The translations under genes and the position numbers were made by a program. Shown here piece after piece: positions 6,071-8,774 of a DNA stretch of 8,774 nucleotides. Below the pieces are notes generated by a model. That model did not search any database and was not told where the DNA came from. It saw only the letters and a program-made list of their open reading frames with translations. Source of the stretch: Bifidobacteriaceae bacterium (GTDB lineage Bacteria; Actinomycetota; Actinomycetes; Actinomycetales; WQXJ01); assembly GCA_031278675.1 (NCBI GenBank), contig JAITJY010000110.1, forward strand, positions 1-8,774. Reading direction: 5' to 3'. Each line of letters opens with the position of its first letter. Within the stretch, counting starts at the first letter, position 1.

Positions 6071-6474
6071 TGGCGCTGATGGTGGATACCAGTGTCTGGT
6101 CGCTGTTGCTGCGGCGCGGCGGTCCCGTCCACGACCTGCGGGTGAGGGCACTACAGTGGGCGCTCCAGGGCGGGGAGCGGGTTGTGACTACCGGGTTGAT
6201 TCTTCAAGAACTGTTTCAGGGGTTTGCGCGCGAAGCGTCGCGGGAGCGCATCTTGGAGGCGTTCAGGCCCATTGAAATGATCCAACCGAACCGGGAGGAC
6301 CACATTGCGGCGGCTCGGCTGCGCGACTCATGCCGGAGCGCGGGAGTGCAGCTAAGCACAATAGACGCGCTGATCGCGCAACTGTGTATTGGGCGTGGTC
6401 TGGCCTTGCTCACAACTGACCGGGACTTCACTCACGCGGCCGAGCATTGCGAGCTGGTCGTCTGGGGCGGCTAG
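6070..6474 (+). CDS. vapC: VapC-family PIN-domain ribonuclease toxin
   Basis: This 134-residue PIN-domain protein has the expected acidic residues: D6 in VDTSVW, E47 in ILQELFQG, D99 in STIDALIA, and D117/D119 in LLTTDRDF. The family cleaves RNA, often tRNA or rRNA, using a Mg2+/Mn2+ centre and is held inactive by VapB. The length is normal and all the acidic positions are present, so the toxin looks intact. ATG 6070 overlaps the vapB stop by one base (ATGA arrangement); ATG 6079, just before VDTSVW, is an alternative start. The minisatellite begins about 10 bases after the stop. Confidence 0.94.
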   Translation: MALMVDTSVWSLLLRRGGPVHDLRVRALQWALQGGERVVTTGLILQELFQGFAREASRERILEAFRPIEMIQPNREDHIAAARLRDSCRSAGVQLSTIDALIAQLCIGRGLALLTTDRDFTHAAEHCELVVWGG

Positions 6475-6484
6475 CCCCCGCGCG

Positions 6485-6772
6485 CTGGTCGCCGTGCCTG
6501 GCCTGCGCGCGCTGCTCGCGCTGCTCGCCGCGCCTGCCCTGCGCGCGCTACTCGCGCTGGTCGCCGTGCCTGCATTGCGCACGCTGCTCGCGCTGCTCGC
6601 CGTGCCTGCCCTGCTCGCGCTGCTCGCCGTGCCTGCCTTGCGCACGCTGCTCCGCCTGCTCGCCGTGCTTGCCCTGCTCGCGCTACTCGCGCTGGTCGCC
6701 GTGCTTGCCCTGCTCGCGCTGCTCGCCTTGCTCGCCGTGCCTGCCTTGCGCACGCTACTCGCGCTGCTGGCC
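6485..6772 (+). repeat. GC-rich minisatellite: 36-bp tandem units built from nonamers
   Basis: A partial unit (6485-6502) is followed by units starting at 6503, 6539, 6575, 6611, 6638, 6674, 6710 and a degenerate last one at 6746. Units are 36 bp except the 27-bp unit at 6611, which lacks one nonamer. Each reads roughly CTGCGCGCG, CTGCTCGCG, CTGCTCGCC, GTGCCTGCC. The array fills the gap between vapC and the nucleotidyltransferase gene. Several frames are open because the unit has no stop; one encodes LRALLALLAAPA-like dodecapeptides, but no ribosome site or known product supports translation. Bases 6773-6899 after the array show nothing else recognisable. Confidence 0.9.
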
Positions 6773-6899
6773 CGTGCGGGGCGCGTCAGGTTTGTTGGTG
6801 ATGGTGCGGGCTGTGGGGCGCCCGGCCCAACCAAAGTCCTTCCCGAGCGGGGCAACGGCATGGCACGCTTGGTTTGTGCGGCTGAAACCAGGAGTGCCG

Positions 6900-7520
6900 G
6901 TGGCCGGGGTGGCCCCAGAGGTTGCACGCGCGATCGCTCGGGCGGCCTACCGCCACAATCAGAGCTTGGAGGAGATCGCCGAACGGGTCGGGCTTGGAGT
7001 TGACGAGGCGGACGCGGCGCTGTTCGCCCTGACCGAGGCGGGCTTCTTGTCCACTGCTTTCGCGGTCGATGGCGAGCAGCGCTGGCGGACGGCCGTCGCC
7101 GGGATGTTGTTGGCCGGTGCCGAGTTCCGGGCGCTGATCAGCCGGGCCGAGGTCGAAGAACTCTTGGCCGGCGTCCTCCGCCGGGCGGTCGATTACAACG
7201 CCGACCGGTCCAAGCCGTTGTCGGTCGACCGAATCCGCGTGTTCGGGTCGTATCTGTCCGACGCGGACATGTTAGGCGACCTGGACCTCGCGGTTGAGCA
7301 CTCCTGGCGCCCCGCATGGCGCCATCCGAACGCGGCGGTCGACTACGCGGAGGCTTCGGGCGCGCGGTTTGAATGCGAGTTGGACAAACCCGAGTGGGCG
7401 GAGCACGAGTTGGGGATGATCTTGACCGGCGAGTCCAGGTACATTTCCATCACCATGATGAGCCTCGACGGGTTCACCGACCGGTGGGAAACCGTCTACC
7501 AGCGCGCCCCTGCGCTCTAG
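6900..7520 (+). CDS. Helix-turn-helix plus nucleotidyltransferase-domain protein
   Basis: This predicted 206-residue protein has a winged-helix-like N-terminus (about 20-52, SLEEIAERVG then FALTEAGFLST), a helical middle, and a minimal nucleotidyltransferase domain from about 108. The signature G116-S117, nine residues, then D127-L-D129 fits the Pol-beta/MNT superfamily hG[GS]x9Dh[DE]h; E158 or E160 could be the third carboxylate. Proteins of this layout, with a TAVAG-like segment and NAD...RIRVFGSYL, are annotated as nucleotidyltransferase-domain proteins of unknown substrate. Relatives act as MNT/AbiEii-type antitoxins or toxins, but no HEPN or AbiEi partner is next to it. GTG 6900 is chosen because AGGAG (6890-6894) lies 5 bases upstream. 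The frame is open to 6447, but upstream codons read through the minisatellite in an implausible Cys-rich frame. Confidence 0.8.
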   Translation: MAGVAPEVARAIARAAYRHNQSLEEIAERVGLGVDEADAALFALTEAGFLSTAFAVDGEQRWRTAVAGMLLAGAEFRALISRAEVEELLAGVLRRAVDYNADRSKPLSVDRIRVFGSYLSDADMLGDLDLAVEHSWRPAWRHPNAAVDYAEASGARFECELDKPEWAEHELGMILTGESRYISITMMSLDGFTDRWETVYQRAPAL

Positions 7521-7629
7521 GCTTGCGATTAAACCTGGGGGTTGGGTGGTGTGGGGTGGCGGTTAGATCTTGGTTTTGGCTCGTTTTTGGACTGGGTGCG
7601 GGTTCTTGGCGGCTGGTTGGTGCCTTTTG
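7521..7629 (+). other. G+T-rich spacer after the nucleotidyltransferase gene
   Basis: From about 7535 the plus strand is mostly G and T, with runs such as GGGGGTTGGGTGG and TTGGTTTTGG. It contains three G-tracts of three or more bases within 30 bases, one short of a standard three-layer quadruplex. No gene or terminator with a clear stem is seen. Confidence 0.5.
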
Positions 7630-7659
7630 GGGCTCTACTGCTTAATTGGGCTCTACTGC
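7630..7659. repeat. 12-bp direct repeat resembling an ISL3-type terminal sequence
   Basis: GGGCTCTACTGC occurs at 7630-7641 and again at 7648-7659. Several ISL3-family elements have terminal repeats that begin GGCTCT. The copies adjoin the 3' end of an ISL3 transposase fragment, so one or both may be a remnant IS end. This rests on memory of the family and has not been aligned. Confidence 0.5.
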
Positions 7660-7788
7660 CCACTCCAGGGCCGCGCTCTGCCCGCCGGTCAGGTTCTGCG
7701 GGTCCTTCAACAGCGCCCAGCGCAGCCCCTTGACCGCCCCGCCGGCCCCGGCCCCGCCCACCCCGAACAATTCCTGCGGTAAACTCTT
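7642..7788 (-). pseudogene. ISL3-family transposase fragment
   Basis: On the minus strand, codons 7734 to 7660 read VKGLRWALLKDPQNLTGG followed by QSAALEW, the conserved mid-protein segment of ISL3 transposases (typically KGARWALLKNPENLT...Q). The preceding VKSLPQELFG (from 7788) may belong too, followed by a Gly/Ala stretch. Full transposases exceed 400 residues. Here the match stops at W76 of the frame and runs straight into the IS-like end GCAGTAGAGCC, with a stop three codons later. Neither the zinc-finger N-terminus nor the catalytic C-terminus is present, so this is a short internally deleted relic. No intact partner copy lies in the window. Confidence 0.65.
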
Positions 7789-7792
7789 AACC

Positions 7793-7865
7793 CGCACGCC
7801 GTCCTCCCAGCTCCAGTGCAGTGACTGTTGACAAGACAAAACACTAGAGCACAGGACGGCGTGCG
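7793..7865. repeat. 13-bp perfect inverted repeat around 47 bases
   Basis: CGCACGCCGTCCT (7793-7805) is the exact reverse complement of AGGACGGCGTGCG (7853-7865). The enclosed 47 bases are AT-richer than their surroundings (GTTGACAAGACAAAACACTAG) and encode nothing recognisable. It may be a small mobile-element relic or a long-loop hairpin. Confidence 0.6.
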
Positions 7866-7902
7866 ACCCGAAAAACACCCACCACACCAGCAGGAGAGCC
7901 AG

Positions 7903-7952
7903 AAAAAAGCCCGCCGGTGTTGGGGAAGCCTGACGGCTCTAGCCCCGGCGGG
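7903..7952 (-). terminator. Intrinsic terminator for minus-strand transcription
   Basis: Read on the minus strand, CCCGCCGG (from 7952) pairs with CCGGCGGG (ending 7910), and an inner AGCC/GGCT stem lies within the loop. The hairpin is followed directly by GC and six T (plus-strand A-run 7903-7908). This is a canonical rho-independent terminator. It lies downstream of the antitoxin relic and was probably the end of that operon. Confidence 0.7.
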
Positions 7953-8187
7953 GTCTATTGGCAACCAAATTACCATCCCCGCGCCGCCGACGCCTAAGCG
8001 GGGAGCGCGGCCCCGAAGACTGCGGCCAGCCAGGCCCTCGAACGCTGATCTCATCCGGCACCGTTTGACGAAAGCCAACACCGATTGGGTGTTGGCCCGC
8101 TTGCCGCGCCGACCGGGCGCGTTCCCCGGGGGTTGGAATGACGATAGGGACACACCAAGGGCGCGGAGCCGGGGCCCGGCGGCGGGG
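7953..8187. other. Region without a recognisable gene, possible toxin relic
   Basis: This stretch lies between the antitoxin relic and the terminator, where a cognate RelE/YafQ-type toxin gene would be expected. All frames were inspected; long open frames exist only because of high GC and none shows toxin motifs. CAACACCCAATCGGTGTTG (8077-8095) is a near-perfect hairpin, with arms CAACACC/GGTGTTG around CAATC. I see nothing else that can be named. Confidence 0.4.
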
Positions 8188-8441
8188 TCATGGGCCGATG
8201 GTGTCGCTGTGTTCGGCGAACGGCTCACAGGTTGGGGTTTCGACCTCGCCGTGGGCGGCTTGGTCGGCTCCGCCAGGGCGGCGCGGGTAGTGGGGTTCGG
8301 TTCGCGGTGTGGCGCGACCTCGAACGGCAGCGTCTGGTCATGGACCGCGTGGGTTGGGAGCAGGCGGGCCGCTGTGGGGGGCGTCCATTCCCAGCGCGGC
8401 GAACAACTCGGGCGCCCTTTCGTTCGGGTGCGGAAAACCAC
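8188..8441 (-). pseudogene. RelB/DinJ-family antitoxin, frameshifted relic
   Basis: Three minus-strand segments, read in order, rebuild a RelB/DinJ antitoxin. ERAPELFAALGMDAP comes from the frame at 8424. ARLLPTHAVHDQTLPFEV plus REPNPTTRAALAE comes from the next frame, starting at 8375. ADQAAHGEVETPTCEPF through a stop at 8188 is back in the first frame. The first shift falls in a C6 run (8376-8381), fitting one extra C; without it the sequence reads GMDAPTAARLL. The second fits a missing G near 8267. Unshifted, the frame stops at 8338. VVFRTR just upstream (8441-8424) resembles the family's N-terminal strand and needs another shift. The gene is therefore dead, unless the window has sequence errors. 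No cognate toxin is recognised downstream. Confidence 0.65.
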
Positions 8442-8485
8442 CCCTGACCCCGGCGGGCCTGACGAAGCGGCATCGTCGGACAAGT

Positions 8486-8500
8486 TTAGGCAATACCTAA
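8486..8500. promoter_or_regulatory. Palindrome TTAGG-CAATA-CCTAA upstream of the antitoxin relic
   Basis: Perfect 5-bp arms flank a 5-base centre just upstream of the decayed RelB/DinJ-like gene. Antitoxins of this family bind palindromes at their promoter, so this may be the remaining operator. The assignment is by position only. Confidence 0.45.
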
Positions 8501-8599
8501 GACCAACGAGACACCAACAACGAAAGACCCGCTCGACCTAATCGGCGACATCCCGGGGATGGTGTTCGCCTTCGGCGCGTTCAACACCCGGGCGTCGTG

Positions 8600-8774
8600 T
8601 CAGGCGTTGCGGCGCTCCAAGAGAAGCTCCTTCATCAGTGCCGCCGTTCTCGGGGAGCCGGCCTTGCGCAACGCGGCCATCGCCGACTCGTCGGTGGAAC
8701 CTGGCAGGTAGTGGAGGGCTTGCGCGTGGACCCACAGCATCGGGTGGGGGTGTTCTTGGACGAGGGGGGCGAGC
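8600..8774 (-). CDS. C-terminal end of a helical, possibly HEAT-like protein
   Basis: From the right edge to the stop at 8600-8602 the minus strand gives 57 residues with good coding character. It starts LAPLVQEHPHPMLWVHAQAL and ends MKELLLERRNA. The pattern is two amphipathic helices after a HPxP turn, then a short charged tail, as at the end of HEAT-repeat or DUF2019-like proteins. The beginning is outside the window, so domain order and function are unknown. The other minus frame over this interval gives a Pro/Arg-rich product and is rejected. The gene points toward the antitoxin relic, about 100 bases away. Confidence 0.65.
   Translation of the reverse strand, partial: LAPLVQEHPHPMLWVHAQALHYLPGSTDESAMAALRKAGSPRTAALMKELLLERRNA

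Noticed and set aside
6447..6899. N-terminal extension of the nucleotidyltransferase gene through the minisatellite
   Set aside because: That frame gives a Cys/Ser/Pro-rich product (CARCSRCSPCLPC-like) starting inside vapC; the ribosome site before GTG 6900 is better.
6352..6927. Minus-strand 191-residue Ser/Ala/Arg repeat frame
   Set aside because: It exists because the minisatellite has no stop codons; there is no ribosome site or homology, and it overlaps the vapC 3' end.
7707..8483. Minus-strand 258-residue open frame as one intact gene
   Set aside because: Only its middle part (about 8375-8268) matches a family, and that part continues on both sides in another frame; the rest is incidental.
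7828..8541. Plus-strand 237-residue open frame
   Set aside because: It has no domain resemblance and is antisense to the antitoxin relic and the intrinsic terminator.
8502..8599. Plus-strand peptide KDPLDLIGDIPGMVFAFG as an antitoxin tail
   Set aside because: It loosely resembles some VapB tails but has no start, no upstream body and no ribosome site.

Overview
The base composition (very high GC, GC-rich third positions) and the gene families point to an actinobacterium; the genus cannot be read from the sequence. The window holds eight readable genes or gene parts, two relics and an unusual density of tandem repeats.

Left part (1-4083). A minus-strand gene runs off the left edge. It is the N-terminal 537 residues of a long actinobacterial SNF2/DEAD-type helicase, ahead of its motor domain, and carries two low-complexity repeat insertions. 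After a 361-base divergent spacer come two overlapping plus-strand genes: a tandem universal stress protein whose two ATP-binding Usp domains are joined by an 80-residue Gly/Ala repeat linker, and a YggS/PROSC-family pyridoxal-phosphate homeostasis protein with a Gly/Ala repeat extension at its N-terminus.

Middle (4084-6474). A convergent spacer with two clean hairpins separates yggS from a minus-strand, membrane-anchored esterase of the Esterase D type. Divergent from the esterase is a vapBC toxin-antitoxin operon. Six contiguous 12-bp direct repeats precede vapB; the array includes a good -10 element and its last unit supplies the Shine-Dalgarno sequence, so it looks like an iteron-type autoregulatory operator.

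Right part (6475-8774). A GC-rich minisatellite (36-bp units built from nonamers) fills most of the gap between vapC and a helix-turn-helix plus nucleotidyltransferase gene. Beyond it the DNA looks decayed. There is a small ISL3-family transposase fragment joined to an IS-like end that occurs twice, an intrinsic terminator and an inverted repeat. A RelB/DinJ-type antitoxin pseudogene has two compensating single-base shifts and a possible third near its start. Last is the C-terminal end of a minus-strand gene that may be HEAT-like.

Taken together, a conserved housekeeping/stress block is followed by an accessory toxin-antitoxin/mobile-DNA block. The most striking signals are the vapB iterons, the leucine/alanine-coding minisatellite, and the recurrence of unrelated in-frame repeat expansions in neighbouring conserved genes.
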